Shown one piece after another: positions 54,088 to 62,826 of a stretch of DNA of 64,000 bases. A program made the position numbers and the translations under genes. Positions within the stretch are counted from its first letter, which is position 1; each line of letters starts with the position of its first letter. The stretch comes from Methylobacterium aerolatum (GTDB taxonomy: Bacteria; Pseudomonadota; Alphaproteobacteria; Rhizobiales; Beijerinckiaceae): NCBI RefSeq assembly GCF_022179085.1, contig NZ_BPQE01000001.1:53454-117453 (forward strand). The letters are read 5' to 3'. The notes under the pieces are model-generated. The model did no database searches, was not told the origin of the DNA, and saw only the letters and a list, made by a program, of their open reading frames with translations.

Positions 54088-55974
54088 TTGCCTAGCACCC
54101 ACCTCCGCCGCCGCCGACAAACGGTCTTTTTTCGCCGTATCATCCCCCATGACCTGCGCCAGCGGTTTGGCCAGCGCGAGATCCTGCGCTCGCTTGGGCA
54201 GGCCACGCCGGGGGAGGCTCGACGGATGGCGCAACAGCTGTGGGATGAGACGGAGAAGATATTCACGATCGTCCGTTTCGATCGGTCGCTCACACGCGCC
54301 GACATTGCCCGGCTCGCGGAGCAGTACCTAGACTCCGCGTCCATCAAGCACGAAGGCCTCATTACGTACATCGGGCGCTACCCCAAGAGCGAGAATCTTC
54401 CTGGCGTCGACAACGCGACACCTGAAGACGGAATAATCGAGGGCATCGATTTCGTCGGAGATGGTCCGAAGGGCACCCTCAATGATCCGGCCGAATGGGT
54501 GCTTCTCTATGAGGGCCGATTGGAAGTCCTGAAGCGTGACCGCTCACTCAACAATCTCGCATCCTATCGCAGCGCGGCAGGGGAGCTCGCTTTCCGCAAC
54601 GAGATCGACCTCGACTCGACCGCTCATGAAGACGCGCTTTGCCGCGCGCTGCTCGACGCCGAAATCAAGGTTGCCGAGGACATGTTGACCTACCTGCGCG
54701 ACGTCGTCCTGCCTCATCATCCCCTTCATGCGGCCGCTCATCGTTCGATCGTCTCAAATCCGCCGTCGCGGTCTGACACGCCGGCGAAAGATAAGGCACG
54801 TCAAACTCGAAGGTTGTTTAGCGACGTCTGGGTGGCCTATACCGGTGACCGCGTCAGACATAACGAATGGAAAGAGTCTATTGCCCGCCAAGCTCAGTCG
54901 ACAGGGCGTCTATTCACCGAGATTTGTGGCGACAAACCACTCGTAGACTATGGTCCGGCCGATGCCGCGGAATTTAGGCGTGCTCTGCTCAGCCTACCTG
55001 GTAACTACGACAAGTGCATCGAGTGGCGCGACATTCAGCGACGAGCCGGCATTTGCGGCCTGATCGAGCATTGCAACGGTAAGACCGGCATCGATCGGCT
55101 GAAGCCGCAAACCTTCAACCGGCACCTCGCGGCTTTGTCGGGTATCTGGCCGTGGGCTCAGGTCAACGAAGTCGTCGCCAAGGGTGCGCCATCGATCTTC
55201 GAGGGTCTGCACATCAACGTGAACCGCGCCCGAGGTCGGCATCACAGGACACGGGATGAGCGTCCAGCCTGGAATCAAGCCGAACTCGAAGCCGTACTAA
55301 ATGCAGATTTGTTCTTTGGAATTCGTAGTCGCCGCAGTTGGAAGAAGGCGGGCTTACAGGTCCTGCGCGATGAGCGCTACTGGGGGATCCTGATCGGCGC
55401 TCACAGTGGCATGCGGCGCGGTGAGATTTTCCAACTCCGGGTACGACACGTCGTGAAAGATGCAGAGACCGGGATCTGGCACTTCAATCTTGTGGATCCG
55501 GCCCTGGAGCTGAAAGCTGAAGGGAGCGCTCGGTGGATCCCTCTTCATCAGAATCTGTTGAGCCTCGGCGTGATCGAGGCTTTGGTGGAGGGGAGAGGCG
55601 AGAATGAAATGCTCTTGTGCGAGGGTGAGGCGGGCGCCGAGAAGAAGGATGTTCTTAAGGACGGAGAGAGTACGTCATTCGGTAGCTCTTTCGGGAAATG
55701 GTTTCAGCGCTTTAAGTCGCATCACGGCGTACGCGACGAGGTCGTGTTTCATTCTTTTCGACATTCTGCGACAACGCTTCTTTGTAACGTCGGCGTTCAG
55801 CGTGCTTTCGTAGAGGAGCTTATCGGACACGAGAGTTCGGTGAGACGATCCGAAATGGATCGTTACAATAAAGGCCAGACCCTGCAGACGCTCAAGGATG
55901 TAGTCGATCGTCTTGTTCTGCCAATTGACGTCCCGAGGATGATCGATGCAGCGCGAAATCGAAAGCCCGTCTAA
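54088..55974 (+). CDS. tyrosine recombinase (phage-type integrase)
   Basis: 628 aa site-specific recombinase. N-terminal RRRRQTVFFRRIIPHDLRQRFG...EILRSLG is the DUF6538-like arm-binding start, then a core-binding region about 250-380, and a catalytic domain with the Arg in HSGMRRGEIFQLRVRH, the HSFRHSATTLL box (His and Arg), HES, and the nucleophile Tyr in MDRYNKGQ (about 590). All catalytic residues are present, so it is probably active. TTG start at 54088 after GCAGGGATT. Its composition is less GC-rich than the genes left of the tRNA. Position right after tRNA-Gln marks the left end of an integrative element; the other end was not found before 64000. Confidence 0.9.
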   Translation: MPSTHLRRRRQTVFFRRIIPHDLRQRFGQREILRSLGQATPGEARRMAQQLWDETEKIFTIVRFDRSLTRADIARLAEQYLDSASIKHEGLITYIGRYPKSENLPGVDNATPEDGIIEGIDFVGDGPKGTLNDPAEWVLLYEGRLEVLKRDRSLNNLASYRSAAGELAFRNEIDLDSTAHEDALCRALLDAEIKVAEDMLTYLRDVVLPHHPLHAAAHRSIVSNPPSRSDTPAKDKARQTRRLFSDVWVAYTGDRVRHNEWKESIARQAQSTGRLFTEICGDKPLVDYGPADAAEFRRALLSLPGNYDKCIEWRDIQRRAGICGLIEHCNGKTGIDRLKPQTFNRHLAALSGIWPWAQVNEVVAKGAPSIFEGLHINVNRARGRHHRTRDERPAWNQAELEAVLNADLFFGIRSRRSWKKAGLQVLRDERYWGILIGAHSGMRRGEIFQLRVRHVVKDAETGIWHFNLVDPALELKAEGSARWIPLHQNLLSLGVIEALVEGRGENEMLLCEGEAGAEKKDVLKDGESTSFGSSFGKWFQRFKSHHGVRDEVVFHSFRHSATTLLCNVGVQRAFVEELIGHESSVRRSEMDRYNKGQTLQTLKDVVDRLVLPIDVPRMIDAARNRKPV

Positions 55975-56289
55975 AAAACAGCGACCAAGACATATATCGG
56001 CAGTTCATGGTGTCCGCGATCAGACATCGCAGGCGTAGGTGGAACCCGACGAGGGGCAGTTGATCCTAAAACCGGAGCGATGCCCAAAAGCAGAAGCTTT
56101 GCAATTTGTCTTCAGTCGATTACTCCCTTCTCGGATCTGTGTGCTCGGAAGCTACCGTAGTTGATGGAGTGCCGGCGACCGACCTGAGTGGATTTCCGTC
56201 CATCTGGTTTCGAGCAGCGCCAGCATCGAAGCGGACATAGCCGAAGGACCGGTCACCATCCGTTGCGGACGAATGGGCGTTTGCCGCTA
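55975..56289. other. 315 bp after the integrase with no gene
   Basis: Short open frames only; no ribosome sites with protein-like frames. Probably eroded island sequence. Confidence 0.5.
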
Positions 56290-56749
56290 GACCATCCCTG
56301 ATTAAGAAACAGACAGGCATCCACGTACGGCGCGCCGATCATGTCGGCTTCGCTGTCGCTTCCCTCGACGAGGCGCCTCGTTTCTGGATCGATGGGCTCG
56401 GCGCACGGCTTGTGCGGACGGGGGGATGGGGGGAGAGTTCCTCGGTCAGGTGACCGGGACACCTGGGGCGAAGGTGCGCATGGCAATTGTTTCGCTGGTG
56501 GACCAGACGATTGAACTCCTGGAGTATCATGGCTGGGAGCGACCAAGCGCGCCAGCCAAGCCGTTCGACCCTGGCTTCGCGCATCTGACCCTTGTCGTCG
56601 ATGACAGCGACGCGCTCCTGGTGCGGATCGCCGACTACGGCTGGAAGGCGCAAGGCATTCCGCAGTCAATAGCAAGCGGCGCGCGGGCTGGAACGCGGGT
56701 GATCTATGCCGTTGGCCCCGACGGCGCGACGATCAAGTTTAAGCAGTAA
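56290..56749 (+). pseudogene. VOC (glyoxalase/bleomycin resistance) family pseudogene
   Basis: First part, frame of 56340, reads HVRRADHVGFAVASLDEAP then RFWIDGLGARLVRTGGWG, a VOC N-terminus. After the G-runs at 56420-56437 the frame changes, and the rest continues in another frame as GEFLGQVTGTPGAKVRMAIV, then LLEYHGWERP and FAHLTLVVDDSDALL to the stop at 56749. No start codon precedes the first part in a credible position. A frameshift (a gained or lost G) and a truncated 5' end make this a broken gene. Confidence 0.8.
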
Positions 56750-56969
56750 GGCTGGGTGGTGAGGTCAGTGCAATCACTCCGACCGAAATCCACTTTCACC
56801 ACCTGACGCACTACACGAAGCCAGGGCAATCCGCGGGCGTACCGATCTAGATGTTCGGTCGACGATCTCTCGCGCGACAGTGTTTACAGATTAAATATCA
56901 AGATATGATACGTACAATTTTTGAATAAGCAAATAAAAATACAAAACAGCAAAATGCAGATATAATCAA
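56750..56969. other. 220-bp AT-rich intergenic segment
   Basis: AT content rises sharply from about 56880. No gene seen. It follows the stop of the minus-strand gene at 56970 and may contain its terminator, but no clean hairpin was found. Confidence 0.4.
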
Positions 56970-57497
56970 TCAATCAAACATGCAATATATATTGCCGGCA
57001 AATTTCTCGTTACGCGCCCATGCTAACGCAGACCGATTTAGGTTGGTAGTTTTGTTATAAGCATCGATAATCGTACACTTATTACCTTCTACTCTAAATT
57101 TTATATAGTTTTCATAAACCCCCTTGCCGACAGCAAATTCTCCAGTAAAACCACCAATAAACGTATAAATATTTCCTCTTTGACGTGCTTCCAAAAAGAA
57201 TACTGCCGGAACTCCGTCTTTAATTTCTGAAACAGATACTCTTCCGGCATTTAATTTGGCGGAAATATTTTGTTTGTCGGATGTAAATCGGTCGCCATCT
57301 AAACAAAAATTGCTAGAGTCAATCGTTGTAGTTGATGTAAATCGTTCTTTCTTACTCGAATTATTCATCATTATTTCTGCGGTTTGCACAGAAGATTTGT
57401 ACTTAGCACGTAGACACGCTGCTGATGCAGATCCCGGATAGAATATCGACCCGCCTACCAACACCAAGCAGGGCAAACTAAAGAAGAGCGTTTGCAT
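56970..57497 (-). CDS. secreted protein of unknown function, paralogue of the next gene
   Basis: 175 aa. Signal peptide QTLFFSLPCLVLVGGSIFYP, cleavage near ASA. Mature part starts CLRAKYKSSV, has CLDGDRFTSD, AGRVSVSEIKDGVPAVFFLEA, then NIYTFIGGFTGEF and a C-terminal KCTII...AWARNEKFAGNIYCMFD. Four Cys are shared with the paralogue at 57609 and are likely disulfides. AT-rich with codon use unlike the chromosome, so horizontally acquired. ATG 57497. No known family. Confidence 0.8.
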   Translation of the reverse strand: MQTLFFSLPCLVLVGGSIFYPGSASAACLRAKYKSSVQTAEIMMNNSSKKERFTSTTTIDSSNFCLDGDRFTSDKQNISAKLNAGRVSVSEIKDGVPAVFFLEARQRGNIYTFIGGFTGEFAVGKGVYENYIKFRVEGNKCTIIDAYNKTTNLNRSALAWARNEKFAGNIYCMFD

Positions 57498-57608
57498 ATT
57501 AGATGCTCCAATTCGAGAGATAAGCTGCAAAAAATATTATTTTAATCAGAGATGCTATAGTCGGGAATTTTAAGATATGACGCCTTGCTGTTTCTCAAAA
57601 AAGTCGCT

Positions 57609-58142
57609 TTAATCGAATTGGCATTCTATATTGCTTAAAAAATTCTCGTTTCTGGCAACACCTAGACCGCTACGATTCAAACTAGTGTTGTAGGCATGAC
57701 CGGCAATGATTTTGCACTGACTTCCTTTTACACTAAACTTGACATAGACGTCCAAGACGCCCTTACCGGTCATACCAAATTCACCAGTGAATCCGCTGTG
57801 AAAAGTATATATATTTCCAGATCTAGTTCCCTCAAGAAAAAACGTAACTGGAACTCCATCTCTAACTTGTGACAGAGTCGCCTTCCCCCCATTCAGCTCG
57901 GCTGACAGATTGTCTAAGTCAGCAGTAACCCTGCTTCCACTCAAACAATACTTGAGTTCATTATGTGACTCTGTAACAATTGCTTGAGTTTTTTTATCAA
58001 TACCAACAAAATTGGCTACAAACGCCTTTGTTACTGACGCTTTATATTTACTCCTGAGGCACTCCGCTGATGCAACCTCTGAGTGGATTAATAAGCAAGC
58101 AGGTGCTAGCAAGCAAGTAAAGACTCTATACTTTGTTTTCAT
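57609..58142 (-). CDS. secreted protein of unknown function, tandem paralogue
   Basis: 177 aa. Signal peptide YRVFTCLLAPACLLIHSEVASA. Same pattern as its neighbour: CLRSKYKASV, CLSGSRVTAD, GGKATLSQVRDGVPVTFFLEG, NIYTFHSGFTGEF, and VARNENFLSNIECQFD at the C-terminus. About half of the aligned residues are identical by eye. ATG 58142 gives the signal peptide; ATG 58169 and 58175 are in-frame alternatives. The gap of 111 bp to the first copy, and position behind the caspase gene on the same strand, suggest a shared transcript. Confidence 0.8.
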   Translation of the reverse strand: MKTKYRVFTCLLAPACLLIHSEVASAECLRSKYKASVTKAFVANFVGIDKKTQAIVTESHNELKYCLSGSRVTADLDNLSAELNGGKATLSQVRDGVPVTFFLEGTRSGNIYTFHSGFTGEFGMTGKGVLDVYVKFSVKGSQCKIIAGHAYNTSLNRSGLGVARNENFLSNIECQFD

Positions 58143-58210
58143 GGCTGCAGGATATCTTACAAGCTTCATTGCCATATTGCCCCAATTCACAGAACCTGTG
58201 ACGTTTATAT

Positions 58211-59983
58211 TTAGCAGGCACTTATGCCATTGAAATACTGACATCCGCCTATCTTACGAGGAGTAAGGTCGTCTCCGAATAATCTACGGCCGCTCGGTTT
58301 AATTTTGTTATTAGCTAGACGATAATTATTTGATTTCCTTCTTGTCTCAGTAGGACGATTGTTATTCACTTTATTATTCGAGATTTCTTCTTGAATTTTT
58401 CTAGTAGGGCGTTCAATTTTAGCGCATAGGCCCATCGAGTCTTGTCGAAATCCAAATTTGCAGGTGATTGGAACACATTTATCGCTGACAATATGCTCTC
58501 CCCGACTGCAGACCAGCGGGCAGATACGTTCAGAATGCCCTCGTACGGCCTCCAGCGCTTCTATTGTCGGCTTTGCTGTCTCGAAGCTGACGTGAGTAAA
58601 GCGGTTGTAATTTATCATCGCCCTTGTGGACGCGGGTCCCCATGTCCCATCAACAGAGACTGGGTCACATCCGACGCGCTTCAGTTCGGTTTGGAGGACG
58701 CGACCAAGGTCGACTTGGGGAACCACGATCGGAGTCGGCGGGGATGGTACCGGTACATTAACAGGTTGCTCCGGCGCACGCTTTGTCTCCGAGGCGCTGC
58801 CGAGCGTCGCGATGTGCGCTCGGAGGTCGGCAGCAAAGCGTCCAGCGGGGTAAAGGAGCAGATAGGCGCGCGAGAGGTCCGCTTGATCTGAGTTGAGCGC
58901 CCTCTGCACCATGCGCTGCTCCTGCACGGCTTGGAGCTGACGCACGAACCGCGCTTCACTGGGGAACTGCGTGACGGCCGACGTGCAGGCCTCCAGGCCG
59001 GCTTCCAAGTCGGCTTTGAGCACAGAGGTCGCACTCGCATCGGCGTCTACGAGGCGGTCGCAGCTGTTCTGGGTCGGCACCTCGGTCTCCTGCGACTTCG
59101 GCCGGAAATAGAACTCGCCGAGCAGCTGATCGTAGTAGCTCGGGATCTGGCTACGGCCGTTGCCTGAGAGCGCGGCCTCACGAACCTCGGCCCGCAGACG
59201 CTGCACCATCGGCCGGATCTCAAGGCCCTCCTGGCCGATCAGGGGCAGGAGTTTTCGGGTGAACAGACCGTTCGGATTGGTGTCCTGCGACCCAAGGTTG
59301 TCGATCGCCTGCTCGCCGACGCCCGCGGAGAAGATCACGAAGGTACCGCGGGGCGGGTCGACCCGCCCCAGGCCCCGTGTCGCACCGAGCGATCGCGTCG
59401 TGGCGCCGCCATTCGCCTCGCGGAAAGGATTGTCGCGGCAGGCGTCCAGGATGACGAGGGTGACCCGGGGGGATCGACCTTCCAGGTCGAGCAAAAGGTC
59501 CGTGAGGTTCGCCCCTTCGGTCCGGAGCATCCTCTCCTGATCCGGTGAGAGGGCCGGGATGTCGACGGGCAGCAGGTAGTTCGATCCGTTCAGCTCGACG
59601 CCGTGGCCGGAGTAGTAGACGAGCACCTCGCTGCCTGGCTCGATGCGGGCGAGGAAGCTCGTGATCGTCTCGTTCATGCTGCGCCGGTCGAGGTCAGTCG
59701 CGTGCACGACCTCATAGCCGAGTCCCCGCAGCTTGACGGCCATCGCCGCCGCATCGCTCTTGGTGTTCCTGAGGCCGGGCACGTTGCGGTAGGCGCTGTT
59801 GCCGATCACCAATGCGAAGCGTTTCGTCGAGGGAATTGCTTCGCTTAGTTTGACGGGTGTCGCTCGTATAGCCTCCTGAGCGAAGGCGGTCGCGCTATGA
59901 TCAAATATCTGAGCGACGACCACAAACGCTATCAGAGTTGCTATACGAATAGCACTATTAAAAGTACTTAGACTGCCTGCCAT
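58211..59983 (-). CDS. secreted caspase-fold (C14) protease with peptidoglycan-binding-like domain
   Basis: 590 aa. N-terminal export signal (about 10-36, ending SATAFAQ). Caspase-like p20 domain about 54-290: KRFALVIGNSAYRNVPGLRN, catalytic His in YYSGHGVE (H127), catalytic Cys in ILDACRDNPF (C182), and the DTNPNGLFTRKLL p10-like part. Helical linker about 300-400, Pro-rich stretch (NVPVPSPPTPIVVPQ), then a PG_binding_1-like domain with GCDPVSVDGTWGPASTRAMINYN (about 445-470). The last 100 residues are Cys- and Asn-rich with basic low complexity, ending NGISAC. Expected in the periplasm or cell surface, cleaving after basic residues. Divergent from the papain-fold gene with 76 bp between. 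Confidence 0.9.
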   Translation of the reverse strand: MAGSLSTFNSAIRIATLIAFVVVAQIFDHSATAFAQEAIRATPVKLSEAIPSTKRFALVIGNSAYRNVPGLRNTKSDAAAMAVKLRGLGYEVVHATDLDRRSMNETITSFLARIEPGSEVLVYYSGHGVELNGSNYLLPVDIPALSPDQERMLRTEGANLTDLLLDLEGRSPRVTLVILDACRDNPFREANGGATTRSLGATRGLGRVDPPRGTFVIFSAGVGEQAIDNLGSQDTNPNGLFTRKLLPLIGQEGLEIRPMVQRLRAEVREAALSGNGRSQIPSYYDQLLGEFYFRPKSQETEVPTQNSCDRLVDADASATSVLKADLEAGLEACTSAVTQFPSEARFVRQLQAVQEQRMVQRALNSDQADLSRAYLLLYPAGRFAADLRAHIATLGSASETKRAPEQPVNVPVPSPPTPIVVPQVDLGRVLQTELKRVGCDPVSVDGTWGPASTRAMINYNRFTHVSFETAKPTIEALEAVRGHSERICPLVCSRGEHIVSDKCVPITCKFGFRQDSMGLCAKIERPTRKIQEEISNNKVNNNRPTETRRKSNNYRLANNKIKPSGRRLFGDDLTPRKIGGCQYFNGISAC

Positions 59984-60059
59984 CTCTCGATCCGCCGTTG
60001 CAGGCCCAGTGAGTCCCGCTTATGACTCAAAGCTCGGCCGTTGAAAAGCTGATTACGAG
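59984..60059. promoter_or_regulatory. divergent promoter region of the two protease genes
   Basis: 76 bp between the caspase gene (minus) and the C1 peptidase gene (plus). It must carry promoters for both, which implies co-regulation. No clear -35/-10 pair or operator could be assigned by eye. Confidence 0.5.
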
Positions 60060-61703
60060 ATGGTTCACATGTTGCGCGGCCTTGCGAGTTCGGTTTTAGC
60101 GATCGCGTGCATCGTGAGCGCCACCGCTACCTGCGCGGTCGGCCAACCTGTCGAGGCCGAGGAGCAGCAGGGTACAGGCTCGCAGCCGCTCTCTCCTGAG
60201 GAATTCGCGAAGCTCCCGAAAACTCCGGAATACCGAGCATTCCTGCCTGGGAAGACTGACTTAGCTTCTCACTTTCCGAGGCCTGGAAGCCAAGGTAACC
60301 AGGGCTCATGTGTTGGCTGGGCAGTCGGATACGCTGCCCGTGGCTACTATTCTGAAGCGGCCGAAGGGCGGAACGTTCATGAAGCAAGCAATATTCCAAG
60401 TCCATCCTACATATATAACAACATAATACCTAATAAAAATCAATGTGACTCCGGCGCAAGTATCGTTAGCGCCCTCAATCTACTGCGGGTTTCGGGCTCG
60501 CCGTCGATAAAAAACTACCCTTATAACCCCTCTAAATGCAGCGCTCCTGGATCTGACAAGCCGTATCAAACGAGCGACTTCAAAATCGATCGGTGGCTTG
60601 CTGTTGATTATCGCTCACTAGATCAAGTCAAGGGTGAACTTGCGAAGGGACATCCTGTAATTGTGTCGCTGAGATCGACAAAAGAATTTCATAAACTTCG
60701 CCGTGGCCAGATTTATCAAGTTGTTGGGGCCCAAGGGGATGTATGGCACGCAGTCTCGATTGTTGGCTATGATGAGAGACGTCAGGCGTTCAAATTTATC
60801 AATTCCTGGGGAGAGCAATGGGGTGATCAGGGATTTGGTTGGATAAGCTACGCTTCCTTTCAGTCAGAGGTCCGTGAAGCCTACGTAATGCGACCCTTGA
60901 AGCCAGTCGTACCCGAGCGGAAGGAGACGCCGGTTCCTTCTCCACCTGTGGTGCAGATCAAGCCGCCGACGCCTACACCAGCTCCGACACCGGTCGTCCA
61001 TATCGATCCGAAGCCTTTGCCTACACCCACGCCAGTTCCGGTAGCGGAGTTCAAGTGCGGGCACGTCGAGGGCAAGAGACAGGGTGAGAAGGTCACATTC
61101 TCTGGGTTCGTGGGTTCCGACGGTGATTTGCTGACGCTCAGCGAGCGCGCCCAGGCGATGAATGCTGATGTCAATGTGGCTGTTCGGCCCTGGCCGCAAT
61201 GCGAGGTGCTGCTCACGCTCGAAAAGGCGTTGGCTCAGGCGGATAGGCCGAAGGTCAAGATCGAGGGCATCGGCAAAGGCACACAGGAGGGCGACTACCT
61301 GCGGATCACCGTCGAAAGTCCAGCCTATCCAAGCTTCATCCACGCCGCCTACATCCAGGCTGATGGCTCGGTCGTCCATCTCATCCAGCCCGACAATCTG
61401 CACCTCAAGGCTGTGCCCCCATCAGACAGAATGGTTTTTGGAGCGCTCGACGGCACAGGCCCCAAGTTCAAAGTAGCCCCTCCGTTCGGTCGCGAGATGT
61501 TGGTTGTCCTTGCTTCACGCAGCCCACTTTTTGCCTCCCCTCGCCCGACGCAGGAAACCGAAAGAGAGTTCCTGACCGCGCTGAGGAAGGCACTTGCAGC
61601 CAAGCCTGACCCGACGGCCCCTGACCGGGTCGTCTCTGCCGGCGTTGATGCGATCATAACCTCAAAATCTTCCGTGATCCCGGCGTGGTTGGCTCTGCCA
61701 TGA
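60060..61703 (+). CDS. secreted papain-family (C1A) protease with DUF4384-like C-terminus
   Basis: 547 aa. Signal peptide about 1-28 (LASSVLAIACIVSATATCAVG). Papain core about 70-285: oxyanion Gln78 and catalytic Cys84 in SQGNQGSCVGWA, His230 in VWHAVSIVGYD, and Asn248 in INSWGEQWG, a complete triad. No inhibitory I29 propeptide of normal length: only 40 residues precede the core. Pro-rich linker about 288-330, then a C-terminal domain ending near REMLVVLASRSPLF, resembling DUF4384, a domain usually fused to caspase-type proteases. Next gene overlaps by 4 bp. ATG 60060 (or 60069). Confidence 0.87.
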   Translation: MVHMLRGLASSVLAIACIVSATATCAVGQPVEAEEQQGTGSQPLSPEEFAKLPKTPEYRAFLPGKTDLASHFPRPGSQGNQGSCVGWAVGYAARGYYSEAAEGRNVHEASNIPSPSYIYNNIIPNKNQCDSGASIVSALNLLRVSGSPSIKNYPYNPSKCSAPGSDKPYQTSDFKIDRWLAVDYRSLDQVKGELAKGHPVIVSLRSTKEFHKLRRGQIYQVVGAQGDVWHAVSIVGYDERRQAFKFINSWGEQWGDQGFGWISYASFQSEVREAYVMRPLKPVVPERKETPVPSPPVVQIKPPTPTPAPTPVVHIDPKPLPTPTPVPVAEFKCGHVEGKRQGEKVTFSGFVGSDGDLLTLSERAQAMNADVNVAVRPWPQCEVLLTLEKALAQADRPKVKIEGIGKGTQEGDYLRITVESPAYPSFIHAAYIQADGSVVHLIQPDNLHLKAVPPSDRMVFGALDGTGPKFKVAPPFGREMLVVLASRSPLFASPRPTQETEREFLTALRKALAAKPDPTAPDRVVSAGVDAIITSKSSVIPAWLALP

Positions 61704-62230
61704 AAATTACTGCTCTTGCTCTGCTTGGAACGCTTCTAAGCGGGTCAGCTTGTTTCGCGCAGGAACCGTCTTCATCAATTCCGACGACGGAAGAAATCAT
61801 ACGCTCTCTCAATCCCGCGACGGCTGCTGAAACCCGGTCATTGCGGGGTATCAAGGTTGTCCCCGGTAAAGAAGCAGGTCCTCCCTCGATTGATCTTACA
61901 ATCAATTTCGCCTATGACTCCGCGAAGCTTGGCGGAGAAGAGATGTTAATTCTCAAACGGCTTGGAATGGCGTTTCAGGATCCACGATTGGCGCAGTATT
62001 CCTTCCTGATCGCCGGACATACCGATGCAAAGGGAAGTGAGCAGTACAATCAGCGACTGTCTGAGGCCCGTGCCAAAGCCGCACGCGACCACCTCATATT
62101 CTTCTACGATATCGATCCAAGCCGCCTGCAAGCAGTTGGGTACGGCAAGAGCAGGCTCGTAGCACCTAATCAACCCGACAGCCCAGCAAACCGTAGAGTT
62201 CAGATCATAAACCTGGGGCCGAACAGCTAA
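61700..62230 (+). CDS. OmpA-C-terminal-domain protein coupled to the papain-fold protease
   Basis: 176 aa. Signal peptide ITALALLGTLLSGSACFA. A short conserved stretch TTEEIIRSLNPATAAETRSLRGI leads to the OmpA peptidoglycan-binding domain: NFAYDSAKL, AGHTDAKGSEQYNQRLSEARA (D109) and PANRRVQI (R165/R166), the DAP-binding Asp and Arg. Its ATG overlaps the protease stop (ATGA), so the two are made together. Likely anchors to peptidoglycan and perhaps positions the proteases. Confidence 0.9.
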   Translation: MKITALALLGTLLSGSACFAQEPSSSIPTTEEIIRSLNPATAAETRSLRGIKVVPGKEAGPPSIDLTINFAYDSAKLGGEEMLILKRLGMAFQDPRLAQYSFLIAGHTDAKGSEQYNQRLSEARAKAARDHLIFFYDIDPSRLQAVGYGKSRLVAPNQPDSPANRRVQIINLGPNS

Positions 62231-62358
62231 ATTGCTTGGATATCATTTTAATTATTTTGAAAATGAGATCGCGAATTATACGAGATACTGCCGAAGGAAA
62301 TCTGTAGCCAAAGGGTGTGCTAGACAAAAACTTTCGGCGATAAAACCGGGGTAAAGAT

Positions 62359-62502
62359 TTGGATATTTTTATTAAAATTCTGATATGTATGATTTTTCCA
62401 GTTTATTCTTTAGATGCAAAACCGTTATCAAATAGGAGCTTGATGCTGATATTGATGTCAATTGCAATATTGACAATTTTATTATTGGTCTATAGAGCAT
62501 AA
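62359..62502 (+). CDS. small hydrophobic protein (47 aa), TTG start
   Basis: A frame from TTG 62359 with GGGGTAAAG as ribosome site. Two hydrophobic stretches: DIFIKILICMIFPVYSL and SLMLILMSIAILTILLLVY, split by DAKPLSNR, ending YRA. Either a signal peptide plus membrane helix or a two-helix hairpin. 27 bp before the next small membrane-protein gene, so probably in its operon. Too short for standard gene callers. Confidence 0.6.
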   Translation: MDIFIKILICMIFPVYSLDAKPLSNRSLMLILMSIAILTILLLVYRA

Positions 62503-62529
62503 ATATATTCAACGCGATGGAGGGTAGTT

Positions 62530-62826
62530 GTGTTTGATAAAGATGCGATCCGAACATTTGGTAGTGCAATGACGATCGCGGGCGCATTTGTTGGTCTAAC
62601 TATTTTTGTATATAACATGAACAGCAAGGTCAATAAAAATGAGCAAAATATTAAATTAATAAACGAATATCTGATCCCGCAGAAAAAGATGATGTCAGAA
62701 ATATGTATCGAACTTGGGAGAGCAGTGTTAAAAATGAACACTCAAGGTGCGTTTGATACAGCTGGTCAAGTATCAAATAACATGAAAAACATGGGATGCG
62801 GAGATGCATCCGCGAATATTAAATGA
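62530..62826 (+). CDS. small single-pass membrane protein (98 aa)
   Basis: GTG start at 62530 after GGAGGG. One membrane helix about 9-29 (FGSAMTIAGAFVGLTIFVYN), a coiled-coil-like stretch NSKVNKNEQNIKLINEYLIPQKK, then a hydrophilic tail with two Cys (EICIEL and NMGCGDA). Its AT-rich composition matches the other island genes. No family recognised. Confidence 0.65.
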   Translation: MFDKDAIRTFGSAMTIAGAFVGLTIFVYNMNSKVNKNEQNIKLINEYLIPQKKMMSEICIELGRAVLKMNTQGAFDTAGQVSNNMKNMGCGDASANIK

